A stretch of 64,000 nucleotides of DNA from Tricholoma matsutake (Eukaryota > Basidiomycota > Agaricomycetes > Agaricales > Tricholomataceae): NCBI GenBank assembly GCA_026075535.2, contig AP026542.1:2108001-2172000 (forward strand), written 5' to 3'. A model generated the notes under the pieces. That model saw only the letters and a program-made list of their open reading frames with translations. It had not been told where the DNA came from and did not search any database. Below, piece by piece: positions 54,301 through 64,000 of the stretch (position 1 is the stretch's first letter; the number at the start of each line of letters is the position of its first letter). The translations under genes were made by a program, and so were the position numbers.

Positions 54301-54837
54301 CTCAAGCATCAGGGGCTATGACTCTGTTGAGCCATATCTCCACCATCACTTTCATTTTCCAAAACTATGACTATGGCAGGAAGAAATAATATGACAATTC
54401 TACAGTGATTGGAAAATTTTCTGCAGGGTTCTGGTCTTCCCTGCCCTGAGCTTTTTAAAGCTGTCCAAGTTTCAGCTCTATTATTGATCTTTCACAGGTA
54501 TCAGTCACTTCTTTCTGGGCCAGGGTGTTTGTCTGGGCAATCACAGGCTCACCTTTTGTTGATCCAGGGGCTGATGATAGGATCAGTGTAAGTCACCAGC
54601 TACTAGCCCTTTACACCACTAATGAACACTTGTACAATCCAGATTATTATTTCAGAGGAGAACGACTTTTATTATGCTGAGAGCATTGACCAGGCGAAGA
54701 TCATGATGGGCCAGGGAAGAATTAGCTTTCAGACCTGCTCTCGCACTGCCAGGTGTCCTGCAAAACATATTACTGGGCTCACACAGACTTCACACCCACC
54801 TGTACCTCCCAGCTACTCCCCCCTTCTATATCTTATC
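54301..54837 (+). pseudogene. Fragmented hypothetical gene, 3' part
   Basis: Segments such as FVWAITGSPFVDPGADDRI, SHQLLALYTTNEHLYNPDYY and FRGERLLL appear near 54510-54670 in plus-strand frames with interruptions. They may continue the gene 5' of the hAT. No family was recognised. Confidence 0.3.
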
Positions 54838-55008
54838 TAGGGAATGGCACGGGTAACCCGCGGGTGTTCAAAATTTAACCCGTACTCTGACCCACAAGGG
54901 TATTTACCCATCAACCCACGGGTTTTCATCCACGGGTCACCACGGGTACGGGTATACACCATGGGTTGTACTATAAAATCCTGTAATTTATCGAGAACTC
55001 ATAAACTA

Positions 55009-55484
55009 TTAATCAATACGGTCCCATCCAGCCTCGAGATGTGGTTCCTTGTCTCCCTCAATGTCATTCAAAGTCCCTACTGCCAAAACATCAGAATCCT
55101 TCACCAATCCCTGTAAACTCCATGATCCCAAGCAAATTAAAGCACGCGTTGATTGAGCAGAAAGCCGACTCCGAACGTGGGACAAAACGAACCGGCCACG
55201 ACTGAACACACGTTCAACGTCAACACAAGTTGCTAATGCAATATGTGTTAGTAATTAAAATGAGCATGAGAATCATATTACATACCTGGAATCGTCAGGT
55301 AATCCAAAGCCATGCAGGAGAGATACGGATACATCGATCGACGCTCATGCCACCACATGATGACGTTGTCCACCATCTCCGGGTCCAACGACAGATATCG
55401 GTCCAGTTCATTGCGTAGCTCTTTACGTGCAGGGGCACTTAACGAGGGGAGGGTGTCGAATATATTCCATGGTTTTGAAGATGT
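55009..55484 (-). CDS. hAT transposase, C-terminal exons only
   Basis: Two exons (55484-55286 and 55232-55009) are joined by a 53-bp intron with GTATGT donor and TTAG acceptor. The first encodes PWNIFDTLPSLSAPARKEL, LDRYLSLDPEMVDNVIMWW and YPYLSCMALDYLTIP. The second begins ATCVDVERVFSRGRFVLSHV and continues RSRLSAQSTRALICLGSWSL, ending at TGA 55009-55011. This is the hAT C-terminal dimerisation region. The catalytic core and BED zinc finger are absent, so the element is not autonomous. No stops or frameshifts occur in what remains. Confidence 0.9.
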
Positions 55485-55559
55485 CTACAGTTTGTTAGAA
55501 AAAAAATGGGTGTGAGGATGAATTACAAACGTTACTAGTATTTTCAGTATCAGACATTG

Positions 55560-56225
55560 TCTTGATTGACTCGTTGTCACTCAAAGCCCCCCTACCCAAC
55601 AAGATAGCACTATTGTGAAGTAACAAATAGACACATGCCTCTCGTCTCATCTGGACCTTCGAACGACACCTAATTAGAGTCAGAATGAGTATAAGATAAA
55701 TACAAAACAGATCAGAACTCACAAAGATCTGAGATACTCATACCAAAGACCCCCTACCCGGTAACCCAACAAGATAATGGTATTGTGAAATAACAGATGG
55801 ACGCAGGCCTCTCGTCTCCTCGGGGCCATTGAACGACTCCTAATCAGAGTCAGAATAAGTATAAGATCATATGAAATGAATGAAAACTCACTAAGATCCA
55901 AGATACTCATACCAAGCCCCCATACCCAACAAGATACCGCTATTGTGAACTAACGAATAGATGCATGCCTCTCGTCTTATCGGGGCCTTCAGACGACACC
56001 TAAATAGAGTCAGATTAAGTATAAGATCATATGAAATGAGTGAGAACTCACTAAGATCCCAGATACTCATACCAAGCCCCCCTACCCAACAAGATAGCAC
56101 TATTGTGAAGTAATGAATGAACGCAGGTCTCTCATCTTATTGGGACCTTCGAACGAGACTCAAATAGAGTTATAATGAATATAATATCATATGGAATAGA
56201 TGGAAACTTACCATAATATAGAGCG
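55560..56225 (-). repeat. ~163-bp tandem array, four units, exon-intron-like
   Basis: Units carry CCCAACAAGATAGCACTATT, CCTCTCGTCTTATCGGG, GACACCTAATTAGAGTCAG and ATGAGTGAGAACTCACTAAG, starting near 55586, 55751, 55916 and 56077. On the minus strand each has a GTGAGT or GTAAGT donor and a TAG-type acceptor about 52 bp apart, so each unit resembles one short exon plus one intron. The unit shares CCTCTCGTCTTATC and its overall order with the array at 11.1-12.3 kb. Confidence 0.85.
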
Positions 56226-56363
56226 CCCAAAATCATAACTCATATACAGGGCGGGTTAAGTGCGGGTCACGGGTGACATAAGTGACCCGTACCCGTACCC
56301 GGAGATACCCGTAGCCATGACCCGCACGGGTTACCCCAACCTGTGCTATTGCCTAATCTTATC

Positions 56364-56860
56364 TCATTTAATAGTACAATTTCTGCTGCCTTCTTATCTT
56401 ACTGTGATAGTGAAACCTTGCTGTTGCAATTGGAATTTCATTTAACCAAAATGACTTGAGTAGTAAAACACAATGGATTACAGGAAAACCACTTGCTCAA
56501 GAATCACAGACTAGTTTTACAGACTTTATATAATTTTGCCAGCAGCAGAGATTGAACTGTGTGCCTGGTGTAATGCCCAACAGATGTTAACCTTGAACAG
56601 TGTTAACCAACTAAGAACCACTAGACTAACAGACAATTTAATGTATGCAAATAAAAGTCTCCATAACCATGACCACCATTTCATCTGCACTTACAAAGAC
56701 AAACTTCTAGGTTTTCGCTACCCATACATTCAGTATTTGTGTTATTTAAAATTTTATGTATTTGGATGTACTACACTATTATGTATATAATAAAACTAAC
56801 CCCAGAGAGGGCAGGGCAAGAAGAATATTAATTAGAATGAAAAAAAAAAATTTCACCCCC
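56364..56860. other. Stretch without a protein-coding gene
   Basis: It is AT-rich and unremarkable except for a tRNA-like segment on the minus strand near 56535-56640. Confidence 0.4.
56535..56635 (-). repeat. Candidate tRNA-derived SINE fragment
   Basis: The minus strand contains an A-box-like TTAGTCTAGTGG (56629-56618) and, about 60 bp on, a B-box-like GTTCAATCTC (56557-56548), a version of the consensus GTTCGAATCC with the CG changed to CA. GGTTAACACTG and GGGCATTACACCAGG lie between. The acceptor-stem ends do not pair, so a functional tRNA is unlikely. Confidence 0.4.
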
Positions 56861-56869
56861 CATGTAAAA

Positions 56870-57250
56870 TGCAGGGGAGAGGATCGTGCCATCATCCTGG
56901 GTGTGTTGACTCTGCTGTCTCCTCCTCCTCCTCCTCATTGTCACTGTTGTGTCCACTACTTCTCCCCATCATCCCTGGCCTTTCTGCTCCCTGTTCCCAC
57001 CCTGCGAACAGTTGCTCGCAACAGTGGCTGGGGGTCCAGTGGTGATGGTGGTGATGGTGATGGTGATGGCCATCCTCATCCTCGCCTTCCCCTGGTGGTC
57101 ATGGTTGCTGCATAGTTGGAGGTTCTGGGCCATTGCCTGTTGTTCTGTTGTTGTTTTCCTCCCCATTGTCATTGTTGTTGTTAGTGTGCCATTTCCTCCT
57201 TTGGCCATGCTGCTCCCCATCTCCACCCTGCAAGCAGTTGCTGCAGTGTA
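56870..57250 (+). repeat. CACCCTGCAAGCAGTTGCT-type repeat region
   Basis: It contains CCACCCTGCGAACAGTTGCT and CACCCTGCAAGCAGTTGCTG at the two sides of a CTCC- and GGTGAT-repeat core. It resembles parts of 13140-13440 and 47670-48430. ORFs on both strands follow the repeat and are not credible. Confidence 0.5.
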
Positions 57251-57738
57251 GTTAAAATAGAGGAACTCCATATGCATCTAATGTCATGTGCTTTTTGGTG
57301 ACAAAAGTGTTACAAAACCAAAGAATTGAATATGCCAAAGATTCAGGATCATAAGAAAATAATTGGTTTGCACCAAGTTTTTCATTTTGTAAATTCCAAT
57401 TTTTTTGGTGTGAACAGATTTTCGATAAGATGTTCCATTGAATTGGCATCTTGTGAAACATTTGTTTTCATGTAATTAATTAGTACAAACACATGATTTA
57501 CTTAGTAGAGATCTAAAATAGGTTTGCAATGCGAGCTCATCAGTTCATGGACACATATTACTGTGGACTAAATGGAAAACAAGCGGCCTGGGCTGCACAG
57601 AAATATAGAGGACATTGAGTAATACCAGAATCCATCATGGATGATCTTATGAAGGCAAACATAAGCTAACTCTTTTTCTTATTCATATGTCTTTATAATT
57701 GAGTAGCCTTATTGTCAATATATAGTTTATAGTATATA
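57251..57738. other. Stretch without a recognised feature
   Basis: It is AT-rich with only short ORFs. It lies between the repeat region and the candidate Helitron 3' end. Confidence 0.4.
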
Positions 57739-57878
57739 CAAGCACAGGCAGCTGCGCCGCATTTCTCACAATGAGGAAGTGAAAGTAGAATATGTTATAG
57801 TGTTGCATCTCATAGCAGTAGATCTTTGTAAACTATGTTTGTTGTCATATGGTCACTGTTGTCACTGTCAAACAGTAC

Positions 57879-58553
57879 TCATGAGTCATCACAATGATGA
57901 ACTCGGGATAAAGCTGTGTACAATTGGCCATGGGCAAAAACTTCAGTTTGAAGATCAATAATAGATTTGTTGAGTATGAGTCCTGAGCAGCCATTGAAGG
58001 TGGTTGCATAGGCTAGCCATAAAGGATATTGGACATGGTGTACAGTCCAGCTAGAGTAGGATGGCTTGAACTGAAAATGGATTTGAGATATACATTGAGG
58101 TTCACCCAGTAGACGACTGCAGTTGTCTATTACTCGTACTTGAATGTAGCAGTTGTGTAGATGTTCAACAATCAATCAAGCATTCTTCACTAATCCTTTT
58201 CTGATGGACATGTTGCGCATCATCAAACAAACACATCCTTCTTTGAGGTTAAGCTCATGGCATGGGATTCCATTGTAATTGAGTAGTGCAAGAAAGTCAG
58301 GGGAAGCATTCAGATGGTTAGTGATTGTTTCACCATTATCTTTAATGATGTCAGCACTGAAGTAGGTGTCTGTGAAGGTGTGAGAGTGGAATATAATGGT
58401 GAAAAGTACATGACATATGTTGTTCCTGTGGGAGATGATCTAATATCTTTTGATTGAATTCATCAATGTACATGTTGTGAGGGCTTAGGAAGGCATGTTT
58501 GAGAGATTCCATGGGATCGCTTATGATATCATTTGGATAGAGAAAGTCTGCAG
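57879..58553 (-). pseudogene. Helitron helicase, C-terminal part
   Basis: From the insertion boundary the minus strand reads ADFLYPNDIISDPMESLKHA, FLSPHNMYIDEFNQKILDHL, then GIPCHELNLKEGCVCLMMRN and MSIRKGLVKNA. A TGA follows where Arg would fit, then VRVIDNC. The final helicase motif block is ATTFNGCSGL with HGQLYTALSRVHH near 57970-57900. The order matches motifs V-VI of Helitron PIF1-like helicases. Another stop lies near 58470. Confidence 0.85.
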
Positions 58554-59737
58554 TGATAGGTCGTCTCCTTGGCTCAAGGACCGATTCACCACTTTAGCAT
58601 CATTCTAATCACATTGGCTAACTCCTACGACGTCCCAGATGCAGCGCGACCCAGTCTATCGATTGCGATATCATATCGACCACGTCAAAACATCACCAGC
58701 GACATCAATCGTATCAAGAGCCCACATCGCACAACCTTAGGACTACCCTGAAAGCCCCTAAGATCCCCCTACACCACCATCGAACATCCCTGATCAACTT
58801 CGAACAGCCGCAACCGCGATCGAGCATCGTCAAGCATTGTCAAGCATCATCGATTCATATCAAGAAACTATGAGTGACATTGGGTGCCGCCTTCGTTATC
58901 TAAATGGTGGAAGACCATGCACTAGGATGTATTCCAACTTGTGCTCAAACCTGCTGATCATAGGTCAGCCTCATTCCAAGTCCCTATTGTGCACAGAACC
59001 CGCTGGATGCATTATTGCAAGACTTAGCACAGTTTATACACAAAGGACAGTCTCTTTTAGTTCTTTCCCTTTATTACTCTTTCATCATATGATATATATA
59101 TCTTTCTTGTTTGGATTCCAGTCTCCTTTCTGGCCTTGTGCCTTAACTCATATCTTTTGCCTCATGTTCTACACATGTTTCTCATTCCATTTTAGGAAGT
59201 TTCTTTAAAACATATAAAACTCTGTAGTATCTACTTGGAAACAACAAGAAATTGTCTTCACATATTGTCTCATATACAGTTCTAAGCATCCGATCAACTT
59301 TCTAAAATGATCTAAGTCTCTACGGGTTTTCTCAATCGATGAGAAACCTCTGCAATCGTTGCGTCCTCAATCCTCCCTCGATCCTCTTGTCATTAGCTCT
59401 AGCAACCCTTCCAACACTTCATAGCCATTTGCTGCACCCTTCGTATACTATCGACCTATCGAAAGGTCCCTAGAAGTCACATATTGACCATCAACGATAA
59501 ACTCGTTCGCCGTCAATCTTGTCAATCGCCCTCAATATCGATCGATACTCGATCGGACCATGCCGAACACCTTCGTCTCTCATAACACTACCTTCACGAC
59601 TAGTACCAACTGGTCATCTTTCCATTGGTTGGGCCATGAACATTTGGAACAACTCGCAACCTTCCTCTGACTCGTCACAAATATCATCGATTGCCTCATC
59701 GGCTGTTTAGGTGGTTTTCCCGGGTTGAGTATCATCA
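58554..59737 (+). mobile_element. LTR-like insertion in the Helitron helicase, TSD GCAG
   Basis: The 1,184-bp insert starts TGATAGGTCG, ends GAGTATCATCA and is flanked by GCAG on both sides. Removing it rejoins the helicase text IDEAA-DFLYPND. It shares many blocks in the same order with the insert at 33680-35032 and lies in the same plus-strand orientation. Both outer thirds are rich in TCGA, CATCGAACATC and ATCGATCGAT motifs. This copy keeps far more CpG than the surrounding Helitron and is therefore younger. Confidence 0.82.
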
Positions 59738-61000
59738 GCAGCTTCATCAATGTCTGAGATTCATTTCAGAATGTTTAGAGACATTTGGCTGTGGTGAAAA
59801 TCTTTGCTGATGGAATCAACGAAGGCTGTGTATTCGGGATCCTGGGCACCTCTGTGAGAAAACTGTAGGGGACAAATTTGGAATGAGGGCCAGAGATGGG
59901 AGGACTTGATGGATGCCAGAAGAGCAGCTGTGGGACTGTAGCCCTTGACAACAGGTGCAACTTGATGAAAATCACAAGCAAATGATTGGAATCCCACCAA
60001 AAGGTTTGTTTGAGTATTCAGAAGGCAACAGATGTTGTGTATGGCATCAAAGACAGAAACATTGGCTCCTGCAGCTTCTTCCCAGATGATTGCAGTGGTG
60101 GATGTGATAAGGTCTGCATGGTAGGTGTAGGGATGGATCAAGGATTGAATGTTGGTGTGATCCTGTAATGAAAGATCAGAGAAGTGGATGGGTGGCAGAA
60201 TCCAGAGGTGCGTACTTCTTTGACTGGGATTCGAAATAAGCTATGTGCAGTATGGCCTCATTGGTGAAGAGCAGCAGCAAGGGCAATTGTTCCAACAATC
60301 AGTATAATTTTGCCTTGGCTTCATAATTTGCATGTGATGGTATCTGCAACAAAAGTCTTCCCTTGTCCTGGCTTTCCTTCAATAAAAAAAGGGTTTGGTG
60401 TGAAATGATGTTCAGGGCCAATGTCATGTAGAGCGATGGGGTCATAAATGGTATTGAAAACTTTGTGTTGTTCAAGGTCCATCTCTGAAATCATGTCATC
60501 AGCTTCCTGTAGCAAACTTTCATGGTGCACTTGGAATGCTTCAAGTTCATTAAGGACTTCTGGTGAATGAAAGGTGGGTTCAGGAAGACCAAAGTTGGTG
60601 AGTCTGTGACCATCATCTTTGATAAATTCTGAGATATGCTGTAGAGTCAGATCAATTCCATGCTTATTGGAATGAGTAGATGTGACATGGTTGAGTGACA
60701 GAGAAGGTAGGAAATGATCCCAAAGGGGTTGTCCAGGATAACCCTCAAGGATGATTCTTGCAAAGAAGAACTGGAGTGCAGGGGTTTGATATGCGCTGAC
60801 AGCTTCTTCTAAGGCATACCAACCTTCATCACTGGTAGTGAAAAGACCCATGTGGATGGCAGCTTCATGGCAAGTCTGAAAGGTAGTGTCTCCAAATGTG
60901 TGAATATCATCAAATGATCTCACAGGTCAGTGACTTAAGAGGTATTGGAGATAGAACACTTCACCACATGTGGGGGAAATACTTTGAATGTGAGTGATAG
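59738..61000 (-). pseudogene. Helitron helicase, N-terminal and core part
   Basis: The minus strand shows PALQFFFARIILEGYPGQPL and HGIDLTLQHISEFIKDDGH near 60780-60620. Then comes LNELEAFQVHHESLLQEADD and the Walker A region FFIEGKPGQGKTFVADTI near 60390-60330. After frame changes come ITSTTAIIWEEAAGANVS (Walker B-like) near 60110, VGFQSFACDFHQVAPVVKG and ASIKSSHLWPSF near 59910, and SLNILK at 59775. A TGA follows LNILK where relatives lack a stop. These are motifs I to III of PIF1-like helicases. Confidence 0.88.
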
Positions 61001-62088
61001 ATTCCCTTCATCACTGTGCATGGGTGATGTGAGTTGGAACATTTCTGATGGGTTCTTCAAGATATGCATCATCATCTAATATTGAATTTTGATCGTAAGG
61101 GTAAAAGACATATTGGGTGTTGTAGTCTGTGTAGAGCAGATTGTTGAACTGTGGATAGTGAGGTCGATGGAAGTAATGTATAAGAGCTGATGTTGAGCAA
61201 CCATCATCGGAAAATTGATGAACATCTTCTCCTGGCAAATGGATGGACAATGGCTTGACACTTGGTTCCTTGGATGAGATCTCAAAGCCAAGAATTTGCC
61301 ATGCAGCTTTGGGTGACGATAGATAACATGCATCCACATAGTCTTTGATTTCATTGATAGGTTCTTGTTCATCATGGGCCATAGAATGGTGAATGCAAAA
61401 TAATGCATGATCTGGTCCTTTGAAAAGATATTTGTAGAAGTACATGAAGACTTTGACCATGTAGATGACATCAACAAAGATATGGCAGTCCAATGCATCA
61501 ATAACTTCAGGGATGTGGGAAGCAATCCATCGATCACCTGGGTCTCAATGTCTGTAGTGTACATGTCCATCATCATCAACATATGTTTGCAAAGTGATGG
61601 GATGAGGAAAACCATAGATGCACTTGCCTCCTCGGTTGCATCAGCTGTCATCAGATTCCAGATGATTGTAAGGATGTGTCATGAATTTCTTGATTTTGCT
61701 ACAAAGTTGGGGATTGTCGGTTGGTAATTCAGCTTTGATGAGTTCTATGGGGATTTCTGGTCAAAACTAAACATAGCATGGTGTAAATGTTATTGTTTTT
61801 CTTTGACAGGGGAACAACATACTTTGACAACAATGTGTGCATGGGGAAGTCCTCATTTCTGAAATTCAATGACTTTGACCATAAAGATCAGCTTGCCAAA
61901 TTTCTTGTGAAGAATTTCTTGCAGTTGTTGTATCCATAATTTAAAGCTTCATGTGATGATGACAGGTACATCATAAGCAGTTTGTCCTTGGTGAAGTCAT
62001 CAGGTGATCTCAGGCCATTGAGGATTGCAGGTCATGGTAATGAACAACAAAGGTCGTCCATAAGAGCAAGGGAATCAGCTGTCTCATT
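61001..62088 (-). pseudogene. Helitron Rep (HUH) region
   Basis: The HUH motif is visible as GLPHAHIV (HAH codons at 61843-61835), preceded by FGKLIFMVKVIEFQK and a TGA where the family has Arg. Downstream are PIELIKAELPTDNPQLCSKI near 61750-61690, CNRGGKCIYGFPHP near 61645-61610, DCHIFVDVIYMVKVFMYFYK near 61490 and YKYLFKGPDHA. The segment IKDYVDACYLSSPKAAWQIL then LGFEISSKEPSVKPLSIHLPG follows near 61350-61230. The two catalytic Tyr candidates lie in the KYLFKG/DYVDACY part. Rep would nick and join DNA for rolling-circle transposition. Confidence 0.85.
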
Positions 62089-62926
62089 TAGTGTTTAAAG
62101 GTCCAGTCTGTAGGACCAAAAAAAAGACCGAAACTGAACTGAACTGGACCGATTAGGACTGGACCAGTGGTCTATTTATGGACCAGTCTTTTTCAGTCCA
62201 GTTGCTGGTCTTTTGTTTTGAAAAATATAGTAGGACCAATGAAAAACCAGTTTAAACCGGTTGCAACTGGTCTTTTGTCTTAATGTATGTTGGACCTTAC
62301 TCCCACACATATCTACGTCATTTTCGGTCCCTGGATCATCAAAAATGGTCAAGAATTGGTTGAGATATGACCAAAAACATTTTTGTACAAGTATTTTGTT
62401 GTATCAGAACAACTTTGATTGTGTTGCTTATTACCTGAGCTATAATTTTTTTTTGTACAGCTATATGACATCATAAAAGTAACAACAACACACCTGATTA
62501 TCTTTACCATGTGATTTTATTCATATAACAGCCCAAATGAGCATGACTACAAACTACAAATTACAAACTAAAAACTGCAACTTGAATGCATGTCCTTTCA
62601 GTTTTGGCCATATCTCAGTCAAATTTTGACAGAATTGCTCAAATGTTGGATCGGTCTATGAAGTATTACAATATATATCCATGAATATAATGTATCTGAG
62701 GTAATGGTCATATTTGTTGAGATACATATGGGTTATTTGGCACAATAAATTTACGACAAAAGACCAGTCCAAACCAGTCTTTTTTCAGTCCATGGACCAA
62801 TTAGGACCGGTCCTAAAGGGTCCAGTTGCGGTCCTCCAATATTTGTGTCAGTCCTAGACCAGTTGTGGTTGCCAGTTGCCCCATTTGGAAGTCAAAAACC
62901 GGACTGGACTGGACCTTTAAACACTA
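62089..62926. mobile_element. Non-autonomous hAT element, TSD GTCTCATT
   Basis: It starts TAGTGTTTAAAGGTCCAGTC, and the complement of the right end starts with the same 20 bases. GTCTCATT is present immediately on both sides. Subterminal GGACCGG/CCAGTCC and AAACCGG motifs occur in both orientations. At 838 bp with no transposase it is non-autonomous. Its ends belong to the same family as the element at 53739-54300, and it interrupts the Helitron Rep gene. Confidence 0.95.
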
Positions 62927-64000
62927 GTCTCATTTGAGGCCCATTCGGGTGAGCCTATGAAAGATGCAGGTAGCCAGATGTCAAAGTGGAGATCAGCATG
63001 ATTGTCATCCGGACTACGGTTCTCAGAAGCTCGAGTAATATGACCTCTTTGAATAAATTTCAGGCATTCTTCTTCAATCTGAGAATACATATCACAGATA
63101 TATTTGGATGTTAGTCAGCCAAAATCACTGAACCATGGTTCCCTGAGTAATAAAATTTTATACCACTGTCGTTGTGTGAATGGGAGGTTGTTTTTCAAGC
63201 AAAGGTTGTCAGTGCTATCTGGTGTCAAACCCCATCCAGGAGTACCATGTGGGAATAGGACAGGATATTGTAGAGGTTTGTAGTGCCAGCTAAATGTAGG
63301 AATGAAAGTTGGATCTTGGTTGTTGTTGTGCCATATAAGAATCTGGAGTGGGTTGACCTGTGTGCTGTTGCTTGCATACATGAGCACCACAAAGTCTCCT
63401 CAAGCTGTGGTGTCAGATAATTGTACTCTTCCAGATCAGCCTTCACTGCTTCAGTCCAGTTGATAGGTACATTCCAAGTGCGACTTTCAGCCATCCGCTC
63501 CTCTTCATCATATAAAAACCAATGGATTGAGTAATGAGGGATAGTAATATCCAACATGCAATAATACATTTGACCTGTGATAGCCACATTTGCAAGGCCA
63601 CTTTTGAAATGTTGGAAACCTTTCAAAGCACCAATTGCAGTGAATGAAAACAAATTATTTAATCGCCATGACATAGAAGAAATTTCAAGTTGAGAAGCAA
63701 GATTCACCAGTCCAGGGGGTAGCAGTGGAAGCTGAGGTACAATGCTTTTTCCTTTATTACAGCAAAACTCATCTTTTCCCCCCTTCAGTAGCATTGCACC
63801 ATAATAAGTACATGTTCGATTCCAATTTGGGGCATGCCACTGTGAACATCTCATTGTCATTTTAAAGTGTTCCCACCACTGCACCTCATGGTTTGTTTGC
63901 TGATTATATTGTGGTTGAAGATGAGCATACTGGTGTTGTACTAATTTGTTGTCATGATCAGTGACTTCTGAAAATGTTCATGATTTCAGAAGATATACAC
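62927..64000 (-). pseudogene. Helitron N-terminal region
   Basis: Minus-strand segments read WEHFKMTMRCSQWHAPNWN near 63880, FCCNKGKSIVPQLPLLPPGL near 63770-63710, YDEEERMAESRTWNVPINW near 63510, and after a frame change VNPLQILIWHNNNQDPTFI, YKPLQYPVLFPHGTPGWGL near 63280-63220 and FTQRQWYKILLLREPW near 63170. The CCNKGK and YPVLFPHG blocks are conserved in Helitron proteins. The gene continues beyond the right edge. Confidence 0.85.

Larger units (their letters stand above)
54838..56355 (-). mobile_element. hAT element with partial transposase and tandem module, TSD ATCTTATC
   Basis: It starts TAGGGAATGGCACGGGT, and the complement of its right end reads TAGGCAATAGCACAGGT. ATCTTATC flanks it on both sides. 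ACCCGTACCC/GGGTACGGG subterminal repeats are dense at both ends. The interior contains the last part of a hAT transposase gene on the minus strand and, upstream of it, four ~163-bp tandem units in place of the rest of the gene. CpG is well preserved, so the insertion is comparatively young. Confidence 0.95.
57739..64000 (-). mobile_element. Helitron, running off the right edge
   Basis: On the minus strand the order is an N-terminal Helitron domain, a Rep HUH-type region and a PIF1-like helicase, the RepHel arrangement. A candidate 3' terminus has GCGGCGCAGCTGC, a hairpin whose single mismatch fits GCCGC-to-GCTGC, followed about 10 bases later by CTTG-T, one base from the canonical CTAG. The 5' end lies beyond the window. 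The gene is broken by many stops, by an LTR-like insertion in the helicase and by a hAT insertion in the Rep part. It is an old copy. Confidence 0.85.

Noticed and set aside
55495..56100. Separate small ORFs on the minus strand in the hAT tandem array
   Set aside because: They read through the intron-like parts of each unit and repeat with the 163-bp period, so they are products of the array rather than independent genes.
56535..56640. Functional tRNA gene
   Set aside because: A- and B-box-like motifs exist but acceptor and anticodon stems do not form; a SINE or tRNA relic fits better.

Overview
This window looks like a transposon graveyard from a basidiomycete fungus, most likely an Agaricomycete. 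The evidence is the element content: CxC2- and CxC5/6-class KDZ transposases, a tyrosine-recombinase (Ngaro/DIRS-like) retrotransposon, Ty3/Gypsy elements including a chromodomain one, a CACTA (TNP2-type) transposase, a Helitron, several hAT elements, and short introns of about 50-60 bp. I found no convincing single-copy housekeeping gene. The non-transposon ORFs resemble multi-copy 'hypothetical' families that accompany transposons in mushroom genomes (recognised from memory, not searched).

Layout. 0-4.4 kb: an unidentified ORF at the left edge, then a CxC2-KDZ transposase pseudogene (-). 4.4-10.3 kb: two repeat-associated hypothetical genes (+ at 4.5-6.3, - at 6.8-9.1) with hexanucleotide arrays in or next to introns, then tandem repeats and a decayed hAT end. 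10.8-12.7 kb: a probable non-autonomous hAT carrying a ~160-bp tandem array. 14.3-20.95 kb: a decayed Ty3/Gypsy element (+) whose gag is split by a 2.2-kb insertion. 21.0-22.4 kb: a hypothetical gene (+). 23.3-25.6 kb: a CACTA transposase pseudogene (-). 27.4-29.6 kb: hairpins and a foldback element. 29.67-36.07 kb: a tyrosine-recombinase retrotransposon (+) whose recombinase is split by an LTR-like insertion. 36.3-38.5 kb: a small hypothetical gene (+) and a CxC5/6-KDZ pseudogene (-). 40.9-47.1 kb: a nearly intact chromodomain Ty3/Gypsy element (-) with 400-bp LTRs and target-site duplication (TSD) GTTAT, inserted into another ORF. 49.0-52.6 kb: an AT-rich satellite interrupted by a solo LTR, a TA-flanked MITE and a hAT. 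53.2-56.4 kb: a broken gene split by one hAT and followed by a second hAT with a partial transposase. 57.7-64 kb: a Helitron (-) split by an LTR-like insertion and another hAT.

The unifying process is CpG decay. Most elements have lost CpG, and many in-frame stops are TGA where the family or the reading frame expects arginine, as CGA-to-TGA changes would give. In the youngest Gypsy element I read about 19 differences between the LTRs, all but one at CpG sites that are CpG in one copy and TpG/CpA in the other. This fits cytosine methylation followed by deamination, or a CpG-directed RIP-like process.

The most unusual structures are two hAT-type elements that both carry ~160-bp tandem units resembling duplicated exon-intron modules; two LTR-like insertions of one family with 4-bp TSDs inside the recombinase and Helitron helicase genes; and recurrent hexanucleotide arrays in introns of unrelated genes. 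All domain and family calls are from reading alone, and exon borders are approximate unless stated.
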